From the NCBI GenBank assembly GCA_017993505.1, contig JAGOMP010000029.1, positions 1-35,945 on the forward strand: a DNA stretch of 35,945 nt, read 5' to 3'. The translations under genes were made by a program, and so were the position numbers. Below the pieces are notes generated by a model. The model ran no database searches and was not told the origin of the DNA. It saw only the letters and a list, made by a program, of their open reading frames with translations. This DNA comes from Planctomycetota bacterium (lineage in GTDB: Bacteria; Planctomycetota; Uabimicrobiia; Uabimicrobiales; JABWCH01). Of this stretch, positions 16,766 through 24,797 are shown piece by piece. Numbering within the stretch: the first letter of the stretch is position 1; each line of letters starts with the position of its first letter.

Positions 16766-17865
16766 CATGGGAAGATATAACAAGACACATCATTCAAAAT
16801 CTGCCCCTTATACCACCTAAACAAGCATATCAACTTTTACAAGAACAAGGATACTATGGTCAAGAAATCGCAAGAAAATCACTTTGTCTAGCAGCATATC
16901 GCCACATTAAACGATTAAAAAATATCTATGTTCATAATATACCTAGAAACAAATTGCCTTCAAAAAATAATATTTTACTCCTAGGACCTACTGGATGTGG
17001 AAAAACATTTCTTGTAGAACAACTCTTTCGTCAAATACTACGCCTTCCAACTATTATCGTTGACATGACAACCTACACAGAAACAGGATATATCGGAGAC
17101 AACGTTCGTTCCATATTCACGCGATTACTGCAACAAACAGACAGTAATCCAAATTTAGCATCTATAGGGATTATTTGCTTAGATGAATTCGATAAAATTA
17201 GTAGTGCGAGTAGCAATGCACGTTTTGGAGGTGCAGGCACTACAAAAGATGTATCAGGCTATGGAGTTCAACGTGAACTCCTAAAACTTTTAGAAGAAGC
17301 CATGATTGAAGTGGACACATTTCCTGATAATCCTATGTATTCTGAAAAAATTCCATTTTTTACAGGCGATCTTATGTTCATAGCTTGTGGTGCTTTTTCC
17401 TATATCAAAACAGCACTATGGAGCCAAACACCAAAAATAGGATATAAAAATCCATATAACCAAACAGATAGACCCGATGAAATTGCCTATACTATACAAC
17501 AAGAAGAACTTAACAACATCAACACATTTCAAACTTATGGATTTATACCAGAACTCATAGGACGATTTCATCGCATTATCCCTTTACAACCATTAGATAA
17601 AGATACACTTAAAGAAATCCTTGTCAACAATATCCTCAAACAATTTCAACATGAATTCATCTTAGAAGACATAAAACTTCACGTGGAAGAAAATGTCTTA
17701 GACTACATTGTAGATAAAAGCTTGGAACAACAAACAGGAGCTCGAAGTCTAGCTAATACACTCACATACCATATAGAAAACATTGCTTTTGAACATTTTC
17801 ATACAGAACCAGGAAAGGCCACACTTACCCTGAAAGATAATAAAATTCATACAACCTTTCAATAA
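16747..17865 (+). CDS. ClpX-like AAA+ ATPase without the zinc-binding domain
   Basis: This 372-residue ATPase aligns by eye with the AAA+ core of the unfoldase ClpX. Walker A is GPTGCGKT (80-87) and the pore loop is TGYIGDNV, with GYIG for GYVG (114-117). Walker B is CLDEFDK (144-150). A VSGYGVQRELLKLLE segment follows. The box with the arginine finger is IPELIGRFHRI, and sensor 2 is GARSLANTL. Residues 231-233 read IGY, where ClpX has the IGF tripeptide that docks onto ClpP, so ClpP binding may be kept. The N-terminal C4 zinc domain is absent, replaced by about 60 helical residues. A true clpX/clpP pair presumably lies elsewhere, making this a paralogue with another substrate set (inference). 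It is translated from within the end of lnt. Confidence 0.8.
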   Translation: MQNDDITWEDITRHIIQNLPLIPPKQAYQLLQEQGYYGQEIARKSLCLAAYRHIKRLKNIYVHNIPRNKLPSKNNILLLGPTGCGKTFLVEQLFRQILRLPTIIVDMTTYTETGYIGDNVRSIFTRLLQQTDSNPNLASIGIICLDEFDKISSASSNARFGGAGTTKDVSGYGVQRELLKLLEEAMIEVDTFPDNPMYSEKIPFFTGDLMFIACGAFSYIKTALWSQTPKIGYKNPYNQTDRPDEIAYTIQQEELNNINTFQTYGFIPELIGRFHRIIPLQPLDKDTLKEILVNNILKQFQHEFILEDIKLHVEENVLDYIVDKSLEQQTGARSLANTLTYHIENIAFEHFHTEPGKATLTLKDNKIHTTFQ

Positions 17866-17899
17866 ACAATTCTTATTGCATATAAACTTTCATGGATTT

Positions 17900-17931
17900 T
17901 TGACCTACTTTTTCCCTTTTTCTGTTATATA
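17900..17931 (+). promoter_or_regulatory. Weak promoter candidate for sbcC
   Basis: TTGACC (17900-17905) is followed by TTATATATA (from 17925). The 19-20 base spacing is longer than ideal, so support is limited. Confidence 0.35.
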
Positions 17932-17954
17932 TAAAAAAACACAATCCTAATCAA

Positions 17955-17970
17955 AATACAACGTTGTATT
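17955..17970. promoter_or_regulatory. 16-bp perfect palindrome upstream of sbcC
   Basis: AATACAACGTTGTATT is a perfect self-complementary 16-mer, 45 bases before the sbcC start and just downstream of the candidate promoter. That is a position typical of a repressor operator. No regulator gene is adjacent, so the factor is unknown. Confidence 0.45.
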
Positions 17971-18014
17971 ATTCTGTAATTAGATTTTTTAAATAAAAAA
18001 GAGGTTTTAAAAAT

Positions 18015-20660
18015 ATGAAACTTTCTAAACTTACTTTACAAGGATTTACTTGTTTTAAAGAAAGGACTTCCATTGATTTTTCAAACTTACAACTATTTGC
18101 GATTTGTGGAGATACTGGAAGTGGAAAAAGTTCTTTGATTGATGCTATGATCTATGCTTTATATGGAAGAACTCCTCGTTTAACTAGAAATATTTCTTCT
18201 TTAATTTCACAAGGCATGGAAAAAATGTTTGTTTCTTTAAAATTTAGCGTGCAAGGAAAAGACTATAAAGTAACGCGTATCCTTAAACAATCAAAAAAAA
18301 CAGTGTCTGAAGCTTTATTAGCAATACAAATTGAAGGTGAATGGAGTTGTCTTACAACAGGCATTGAAAATACAAATGCAGAATTAGAAAAAATAGTAGG
18401 TTTAACGTATGAAGCATTTACTAAATGCATTGTTCTACCACAAGGACAATTTCAAAATTTTTTACAAGAACATAAAGAGCGGCAGGAAATTTTAATTGAT
18501 TTATTAGGATTAGACATTCTTCCATTGATGCAAGCCCAAGCTAATGAAACGTATAAAACATTGTCATTGCAGTTACAACAAGTCTCAGAACAATATGATC
18601 AAATGGAAGTAGATACAAGCCCAGAAATCATCCAAACTTTAAAAGAAAATATAGAAACTCTAGAAACATCTCTACAAAAAATTCAAGAAGATTCTGAATT
18701 AAATCAAAAGAAACAGCAACAAATGCAACAACAACTAAAGGATATTGAAAAAATTCAAGCATTGCAACAACAAGTTCAAGATTTAGAACAACAATCACAA
18801 CAATTACAACAACAAGAAAATAAAATGAAGATGGCAAAACAATTGCAACCTCTTTCTTCACAAATAGAACAATACCATCAACTCACAAAACAAATACAAG
18901 GAGTACAACAGCAAATACAATCACAACAACAACAAGAACAGGAACTTTTGCAATCAATACAACAACAAACAGAAAAAATACAACAAACACAACAACGATA
19001 TAATCAAATTTCAGATTTAGAGCAACAATGCCATCAACTTTTAAACCTTGTTCCTATAGTACAAACACAGAGTCAAAATCAGCAACAAATGCAACGAGTG
19101 CAACAACAAATACAACAAATACAACTACAAAATGAACAAATACAACAACAAATTATCAAGCAACAACAAATGTTAAATCAACAGCAACAACATGTTATAC
19201 AACAGCAACAACAAATAGAACAAGCACAACAAAAAGCATGGCAAACATATACACAAAATATTACGCATGCACTCCAACAACGATTGGCAATTGGGCAACC
19301 TTGTCCTGTTTGTCAAAATATTGTCCATCAATTTCCTGAAGTAGTAGAACCACCACAACAAGAAAATTGGCAATATTATGATCATCGAACTAAACAATTG
19401 CAACAACAACTACAACAATTGCAACAACAACTACAACAAACGCAACAACAACTCACGCAACAACAATCTCAACAAAAACAAAATCAACAAACATGGCAAA
19501 ATTTACAGCAACAAATGCAAACGTTGCAAGCTCAACAAAATGCATGCCAACAAGAAATGCAACAATGTTTACAAAAAATTCATATTCCATCTACACAACT
19601 GAACGACACACAACAAATACATTATCAAATCCAACAATACCAACAGAAAATTCAACAAATCCATCAAAATTTTTCAGAACAACAAACACAACAAAAACTA
19701 CAGCAACAACAACAAGTATTTATTCAAAAAACAATACAAGATTTGCAAACTAGAAGGAATCAAATACAAGAACAATATGAACCTGTTCAAAAGAGCATCC
19801 AAGAATTATTAGAACAATATAAAATTGCTACTATTCAAGAAGTCCAACAATATATAATATCGCCTTCTCAAATACAACAATGGGAACAAGCTACTCTACA
19901 AACAAACGTTCAATTAGAAACAATGCAACAACAACTGAAAGAACACCAAACAACACAAACACAAGACGTATCGTACACTACATTACAAAATAATATGCAA
20001 AATTTGCAAACACAATATAAAACATTACAAACACAATACAAAGAAACATTTCAACAAAAATTACAGATACAACAAAAAATAGAAAATATTCAGCAAATAT
20101 CTGAACAAAAAGAACAACAAAAAGAAAAATTACAAACATTACAAACAAAAACAGAAATTCATAGAATTTTAAAAACAACATTGCAAAGCAATGCATTTCC
20201 AAAATATATATCTAATGAAATTCTTAAAATTTTATGTGAAGATGCTAACCAATACTTACAAATTTTATCAGAAACACGCTATGTATTACAAACAAACCAA
20301 AAAGAAATCATCATTCAAGATAATTGGAATGATCAACAAACACGAACTATAAAAACATTGAGTGGTGGTGAAACATTCCTTGTTTCTTTAGCTTTAGCTC
20401 TTGCACTTTCTCAAAGAATCACGCAAATTGCGACTACAAATAAAGGTCATCAACAATTAGAGTGTTTATTTTTAGATGAAGGATTTGACACATTAGACGA
20501 AGAACACCTATCTAATGTAATCCAAGCATTAAAAAATTTGCAGAATACAGGAAAGACCATTGGAATTATTTCTCATTTACCCATTCTCACAAATTTTTTC
20601 CCACAAAGAATCCATATATCAAAAACAAAACAAGGTTCTATCCTATATGCTACTTCATAA
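18015..20660 (+). CDS. sbcC: SbcC/Rad50-type ATPase with a glutamine-rich coiled coil
   Basis: This 881-residue SMC-like ATPase would act with an SbcD/Mre11 nuclease in processing DNA ends and hairpins. The N-terminal lobe has Walker A GDTGSGKSS (32-40) and a conserved PQGQFQNFL Q-loop region. The zinc hook CPVC is at 430-433. The C-terminal lobe has signature LSGGE (from 782) and Walker B CLFLDEGFD (817-825). The coiled-coil arms (about 190-740) are remarkably rich in Gln, encoded mostly by CAA; one 58-residue stretch before the hook contains 32 Gln. It is shorter than Escherichia coli SbcC (1048 residues). No sbcD is in the window. AGAGG precedes the ATG. The last codons and stop lie in a hairpin unit that is repeated downstream. 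Confidence 0.9.
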   Translation: MKLSKLTLQGFTCFKERTSIDFSNLQLFAICGDTGSGKSSLIDAMIYALYGRTPRLTRNISSLISQGMEKMFVSLKFSVQGKDYKVTRILKQSKKTVSEALLAIQIEGEWSCLTTGIENTNAELEKIVGLTYEAFTKCIVLPQGQFQNFLQEHKERQEILIDLLGLDILPLMQAQANETYKTLSLQLQQVSEQYDQMEVDTSPEIIQTLKENIETLETSLQKIQEDSELNQKKQQQMQQQLKDIEKIQALQQQVQDLEQQSQQLQQQENKMKMAKQLQPLSSQIEQYHQLTKQIQGVQQQIQSQQQQEQELLQSIQQQTEKIQQTQQRYNQISDLEQQCHQLLNLVPIVQTQSQNQQQMQRVQQQIQQIQLQNEQIQQQIIKQQQMLNQQQQHVIQQQQQIEQAQQKAWQTYTQNITHALQQRLAIGQPCPVCQNIVHQFPEVVEPPQQENWQYYDHRTKQLQQQLQQLQQQLQQTQQQLTQQQSQQKQNQQTWQNLQQQMQTLQAQQNACQQEMQQCLQKIHIPSTQLNDTQQIHYQIQQYQQKIQQIHQNFSEQQTQQKLQQQQQVFIQKTIQDLQTRRNQIQEQYEPVQKSIQELLEQYKIATIQEVQQYIISPSQIQQWEQATLQTNVQLETMQQQLKEHQTTQTQDVSYTTLQNNMQNLQTQYKTLQTQYKETFQQKLQIQQKIENIQQISEQKEQQKEKLQTLQTKTEIHRILKTTLQSNAFPKYISNEILKILCEDANQYLQILSETRYVLQTNQKEIIIQDNWNDQQTRTIKTLSGGETFLVSLALALALSQRITQIATTNKGHQQLECLFLDEGFDTLDEEHLSNVIQALKNLQNTGKTIGIISHLPILTNFFPQRIHISKTKQGSILYATS

Positions 20661-20766
20661 GGAAACCTTGTCTATTATATAATAAAACTGTGTCTATTTT
20701 ATAAAGATAGAAAAAATAAAACAAGGTTCTTCCTATATGCTACTTCATAAGGAAACCTTGTTCTAT
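20627..20766. repeat. Duplicated 49-bp hairpin unit covering the sbcC C-terminus
   Basis: Copy 1 (20627-20675) contains the last sbcC codons and stop. Copy 2 (20718-20766) repeats it with one base deleted and one inserted, 91 bases later. The intervening sequence resembles the sequence after copy 2. Each copy is itself an inverted repeat. Confidence 0.85.
20718..20766. terminator. Bidirectional terminator between convergent sbcC and asnB
   Basis: ACAAGGTT plus TTCCT pairs with AAGGA plus AACCTTGT around a central loop. A runs on the left and T runs on the right suit termination in both directions, as expected between converging genes. An equivalent hairpin in copy 1 overlaps the sbcC coding end. 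Confidence 0.7.
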
Positions 20767-20812
20767 TTTTTAAAGAAGTTTTATCTATTTTCTAAAGAAA
20801 TTGTGTTAATCA

Positions 20813-22687
20813 TTACCATTTGTTTTGTTGAAAAAATAATTCTAACATAAGTAAATTATAAATTTGATACTCTCTAGGTACAATATTATTATTATGTTCT
20901 TCTAATATTTTTTGTATTTTTTGTGGTTGAAAAAAACCTCTTTGTTGTGCTTCTTGAGAAAGTAATGTATCGTATGTAAATTGTTGTAATGTAGTTCGTA
21001 ACCAATTTCCTAAAGGAATAGCAAACCCTTGTTTGGGGCGTTGAAAAAAAGATTCAGGCAATTTTTTTGCAAGGAGCGTTCGCAAAGGTCTTTTTCCTTG
21101 CAAAAGTTTATATTTATACGATGGCGGTAATTGAGCTGTGAATTCAAGCCATGTATGGTCTAATAAAGGACTTCGTGTTCTTAAACTATGTTCCATGGAA
21201 GCAATGTAAGTTTTCGGAAGCAAGTCATTTAGTAAATATGTGTCTATATCTGTGGAAATGATTTTATCTAAAGGATGTGTTGCAATTGCATTGTTATATG
21301 CTTCTTGTAAAAATAAATCTACTTGTTTTGTTTGTACTTCTTTGAAAAATTCTGGTGTATATATTTCTGTAATTCCTGAAGAAGGCAAATGAGAAATCCA
21401 ATATAAATATCTTTGTATGGGAGGTTTATTCAAATTTTGCACTAATCTTTTCATTTTATGCAATAGACCTTTTGTATTAGAGGTGTGAAACTTATCAAAA
21501 GGAAATATATTGCAACATTGTAATAAAAACTGTGGAATTCGATGTGCATATACATGAAGTCCATATCGATGATAACCAGCTAAACTTTCATCACCACCAT
21601 CCCCTGTTAAAGCAATTGCAATGTGTTGTTTTGCTACTTGACACAAATAATAACTTGGAATGAGGGAAGAATCTGCATAAGGTTCTCCATATAGTTGAAT
21701 GAGTTTTGGTAAAAGCGTTTCAATGTCAGGCTGTACAATATATTCTGTATGTTTTGTATGAAAAAATTCAGCAACTTGTCGAGCATAAGGCAATTCATTA
21801 TATTCTATATTGTCAAATCCAATGGAAAAAGTAGAAATAGACTCAGATGTCATTTCACTACATAAAGCAACAATCGTACTAGAATCAATGCCACCACTTA
21901 AAAATGCACCTAAAGGATAGTGGCTTTGTAAACGAAGTTGAATAGACTCTTTTAAAATTTCTTCCATTTCTTCTTGCAAAGTTTCCAATGAATTTGTATG
22001 TTTAGGCACATATGATAACCGCCAATAACGCTTTAATGCTACTTGATTATTTTTACACAATAAATAATGAGCTGCAGGCAATTTTTGTATATTTTTATAT
22101 ATTGTCAACGGAGTTGGAACATAATGGTAATGCAAATAATAATGCAATGCTTCTGGATTGATTTCTAAAGGAATTATTACATTCTCTAATAAGCAAGGAA
22201 GTTCTGAGGCAAAAACAATGCCTTGGTCTGTGAAACAATAAAATAAAGGCTTCTCTCCTACTCTATCTACAGCTAAAAATAAACTTTGATCACGATAGTC
22301 ATATAAAGCCAATACAAATGTGCCTCGAAATTTTTCTAAACAGTTGACTCCAAATTGTTCGTATGCATATAGTACAACTTCATCATCTGTATTCTTATAA
22401 AAACAATACCCTAAATCTTCTAATTCTTGTTTTAATGCACTAGTATTATATATTTCACCATGATATGATAATATAATGTTTTTTGATTTATTTGTCATGA
22501 CTTCTTTATGATTCTCTGCTTCATTAAATGTTTTTAAATCACAATGACAAAAACCAATATTCTGTTGCACAAAAATAGATTCTATGTTTAAACAATTATG
22601 TGCCAATCGATGAGACATTTTTTTTATTTGATTTTCATCTATTTGCTTTTTTGTATCAAAATATATTTGCCCACAAATACCGCCCAT
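20813..22687 (-). CDS. asnB: Asparagine synthetase (AsnB-like) with altered glutaminase site
   Basis: This 624-residue protein has the two-domain build of glutamine-dependent asparagine synthetase: an N-terminal class II amidotransferase domain (1-200) and a C-terminal AMP-forming synthetase domain. The synthetase site looks intact, with the PPi loop LSGGIDSSTIVAL, LTGDGGDESLAGYHRYG, RTRSPLLDHTWLEF and RPKQGFAIPLGNWLR. The amidotransferase site is unusual. The protein starts MGGICG, so the nucleophilic Cys2 of MCGI is Gly and a Cys sits at position 5. The oxyanion Asn of NGEIYN is His (YHGEIYN). The HRGPD element is also missing. It may use free ammonia, or modify another carboxylate. The start codon is clear, with AAGG upstream. 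It is cotranscribed 18 bases after the PAS-type gene. Downstream polysaccharide or peptide targets are unknown. Confidence 0.85.
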   Translation of the reverse strand: MGGICGQIYFDTKKQIDENQIKKMSHRLAHNCLNIESIFVQQNIGFCHCDLKTFNEAENHKEVMTNKSKNIILSYHGEIYNTSALKQELEDLGYCFYKNTDDEVVLYAYEQFGVNCLEKFRGTFVLALYDYRDQSLFLAVDRVGEKPLFYCFTDQGIVFASELPCLLENVIIPLEINPEALHYYLHYHYVPTPLTIYKNIQKLPAAHYLLCKNNQVALKRYWRLSYVPKHTNSLETLQEEMEEILKESIQLRLQSHYPLGAFLSGGIDSSTIVALCSEMTSESISTFSIGFDNIEYNELPYARQVAEFFHTKHTEYIVQPDIETLLPKLIQLYGEPYADSSLIPSYYLCQVAKQHIAIALTGDGGDESLAGYHRYGLHVYAHRIPQFLLQCCNIFPFDKFHTSNTKGLLHKMKRLVQNLNKPPIQRYLYWISHLPSSGITEIYTPEFFKEVQTKQVDLFLQEAYNNAIATHPLDKIISTDIDTYLLNDLLPKTYIASMEHSLRTRSPLLDHTWLEFTAQLPPSYKYKLLQGKRPLRTLLAKKLPESFFQRPKQGFAIPLGNWLRTTLQQFTYDTLLSQEAQQRGFFQPQKIQKILEEHNNNIVPREYQIYNLLMLELFFQQNKW

Positions 22688-22705
22688 ATTGTATGCCTTA
22701 AAAAG

Positions 22706-24094
22706 TTAGCTTAGAACACATCCTTTATTTTCTTGAAATTCATAGACTGTTTGAGCTTCTTTGTCCCAAAATATAATTTTATCGCCTCCATGTTCTAAAG
22801 AATATGTTAGACAAATAGTTAAATTTTGAAATATTGTTTTTTGAATAGGCAAGCAACAAATAGTCAGAGGCATAGATTTTGTTTGTTGTTGCCAAAGTTT
22901 TTTTAATTTTTTTAACCAATTTTGCAATTTTTTTTCTGTTTTTGTCCAAATATATGCATAATCTGTATAATAGATTTGAAAAAAGTTGTCCTTTTCTGAT
23001 AAGGAAACAAGCTGTTGTAAAATTTTTGCATACGTATCATATTCTACCATAGAATTTTCATGGTCTAAATGAAATACAACCATGTACGAAAATTCATCAT
23101 AATATTGAAGTTGTTCTTGTAAAAGTATTTTATTGGGATAATTACTTGGTATATGATGCGTCAAATTATAATTATATTGTTCTTGCAATTGTAGAAATTC
23201 TAATTTTGTTCCTAAAAAATGACAAAATAAATGAAATATATTTTGGTAACTTTTTATATCTTGAATATAAGAATTTAAAAAAATGCGTTCTTCTATTTGG
23301 AAAATAAATTGGATAATTCCTAAATTTTGCTTTTCTCCAGAGATTGGCAAAATCAATTCTCCTGTTTCAGGAGAAAAAATTGTAGAATTTCCTAAAGCCA
23401 CAGGAATAAAACGATGTTTTTTTGCCATATGAAAAGATTGTTGTTTTTTAGAAACATTACTACAAATTAATTTTAAATGTTCTTCTTGTTGTAAATAAAT
23501 GGAAATTTCAGAAAAAAACTCATTTTGGGAAAATAAATCCACTACTTGTTGTAATAATTCCTTTTTCGAAGAAATACAAGAAAGTTTTTGTATAGTGTAC
23601 AATATAAAATCTATGATATGATAATTATGTTCCACATTTCCAATATATTGCATAAGTTGTGTATTTTTTGAATTTTCTTCTTTCCATTTATTTTTCCATG
23701 TATTTTTATTTTCTGTCCATAAACCAATATCTTGCAAAACACAAATTAAAGCACTTTTGCCAACAATGGTAACTTTTTGTAAAGAAATTTGTACATCACG
23801 CAAAAGACCACCTGAATGATCTCCCTCTGTGCTTGCTCTTGTCAACATACGAATATTATCTTGCAAAAATTGGTCATCATTCACAATGCTTAAACGTTTT
23901 TGCAAATTTTGTAAGTCACGTTTATAAATCATCTCTGATAAATGAATGTCAGAATTTTTTCCTACAAAATGTTGAAATGCAAAGTTGCATTCCAATACGT
24001 GCCAATTTTTTTTGTCAACAATACAAATTGCTAACGGATTTTTTTGAAATATAATTTTCCATTCATCTAACTGGATATTCATAATCAATTTCAC
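22706..24094 (-). CDS. PAS/GAF-like sensor protein with a possible degenerate GGDEF domain
   Basis: This is a 462-residue cytoplasmic protein without membrane segments. Residues about 10-125 look like a PAS domain (NPLAICIVDKKNWHVLECN, then a late VGKSALICVLQDIG). A charged linker helix follows (125-155), then a GAF-like region (about 160-300, ELILPISGEKQNLGIIQF). The last 130 residues have the hydrophobic rhythm of a diguanylate cyclase fold: SYMVVFHLDHENSMVEYD, YTDYAYIWTKTEKKL, and TYSLEHGGDKIIFWD at the end. The GGDEF motif itself is absent, so it would be catalytically dead. These domain calls are by pattern only. The start is uncertain: GTG 24094 and ATG 24082 both lack good ribosome sites. 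It lies in an operon with asnB. Confidence 0.5.
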   Translation of the reverse strand: MKLIMNIQLDEWKIIFQKNPLAICIVDKKNWHVLECNFAFQHFVGKNSDIHLSEMIYKRDLQNLQKRLSIVNDDQFLQDNIRMLTRASTEGDHSGGLLRDVQISLQKVTIVGKSALICVLQDIGLWTENKNTWKNKWKEENSKNTQLMQYIGNVEHNYHIIDFILYTIQKLSCISSKKELLQQVVDLFSQNEFFSEISIYLQQEEHLKLICSNVSKKQQSFHMAKKHRFIPVALGNSTIFSPETGELILPISGEKQNLGIIQFIFQIEERIFLNSYIQDIKSYQNIFHLFCHFLGTKLEFLQLQEQYNYNLTHHIPSNYPNKILLQEQLQYYDEFSYMVVFHLDHENSMVEYDTYAKILQQLVSLSEKDNFFQIYYTDYAYIWTKTEKKLQNWLKKLKKLWQQQTKSMPLTICCLPIQKTIFQNLTICLTYSLEHGGDKIIFWDKEAQTVYEFQENKGCVLS

Positions 24095-24104
24095 TGTTCA
24101 TTTA

Positions 24105-24288
24105 AGATATAAAAATATTATATAAAAAAATAAGACACAACAAATTATATAGAAACAACAAAACATAACGAATATAAAAATATTATACAAAAAAATAAGA
24201 CATAACAAACTATTATACAAAATAAATAGATATAAAAACTATTTTACAAAACAAATAAGATATAAAAAATATTATATAAAAAAATAAA
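24105..24288. repeat. Degenerate AT-rich tandem array in a 374-bp intergenic region
   Basis: The divergent gap 24095-24468 holds about five imperfect units related to ATATAAAAATATTATA then AAAAAAATAAGA, with ACATAACAAA tails, spaced roughly 30-70 bases. No reading frame is supported here. The rest of the gap is an AT-rich tract, then the promoter and leader of the lipoprotein gene. Confidence 0.65.
24115..24143 (-). promoter_or_regulatory. Candidate promoter for the PAS-asnB operon
   Basis: On the minus strand TTGTTG (24143-24138) and TAATAT (24120-24115) are 17 bases apart, about 20 bases upstream of the first start codons. The element lies within the tandem array, and similar sequences recur in other units, so the choice is tentative. 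Confidence 0.35.
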
Positions 24289-24364
24289 GCTTTCACAATT
24301 AAAAAAAATAGTAAGAATCCTTTTATCTATATAAAAAAAATTTAAAAATAATTTTATCGTACTG

Positions 24365-24393
24365 TTGACAAATAGGAATTAACATGATAATAT
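24365..24393 (+). promoter_or_regulatory. Promoter of the lipoprotein-murB operon
   Basis: Consensus TTGACA (24365-24370) is followed after 17 bases by TAATAT (24388-24393); overlapping GATAAT and TATAAT also occur. The leader then contains small inverted repeats (CGTTA with TAACG at 24401-24416) before AGGAG at 24458-24462. Confidence 0.65.
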
Positions 24394-24468
24394 AATTTTA
24401 CGTTATTCTTGTAACGTCGTTTTCGTCGATTTTCGACAGTCTAATTTATTTAAACCTAGGAGACACTC

Positions 24469-24786
24469 ATGAGATCATTGATTACAATTCTTGTATGCGT
24501 ATGCGTATTAACTATGTTTAGTGGATGCCAAATTGTACAATCCCCAGCAGTAGGCGTTCTCTATACAGATGCAAAAGCACCTTTAGCTGCAACAGCTCAT
24601 TCTGGCTATTCTAAAGTTGGAAAAGCATCCGTTCAATCCATTCTTGGCTTAGTAGCAACTGGCGATGCAAGTATCGAAGCAGCAGCAAAAAGTGCAAACA
24701 TTACAAAAATCCATCATGTTGACTATGAATCTACCAACATTTTGGGAATCGTTGGCACATTTACCACAGTCGTTTACGGCGATTAG
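24469..24786 (+). CDS. Small TRL-like family lipoprotein
   Basis: This 105-residue protein has a lipoprotein signal: a hydrophobic stretch ITILVCVCVLTMF, then the lipobox FSGC with Cys20. The mature part matches the TRL-like pattern: GVLYTDAKAPLAATAHSGYSKVGKA, SILGLVATGDASIEAAAK and ITKIHHVDYESTNILGI. Family members are small exported proteins of unknown function, known from treponemes, Leptospira and other Gram-negative bacteria. A consensus promoter and a strong AGGAG ribosome site suggest high expression. The coding strand is C-rich compared with its neighbours. murB begins 12 bases after the stop. It would be a natural substrate of the Lnt encoded at 15 kb. Confidence 0.85.
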   Translation: MRSLITILVCVCVLTMFSGCQIVQSPAVGVLYTDAKAPLAATAHSGYSKVGKASVQSILGLVATGDASIEAAAKSANITKIHHVDYESTNILGIVGTFTTVVYGD

Positions 24787-24797
24787 TAGTAATTAAA

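Noticed and set aside
18628..18861. Val/Phe-rich minus-strand frame inside sbcC
   Set aside because: It is the complement of the Gln-rich repeats; no ribosome site or recognisable family.
19378..19753. Asn- and Thr-rich reading frames on the + strand within sbcC
   Set aside because: They are other-frame readings of the CAA-rich stretch (AAC and ACA codons) and have no independent support.
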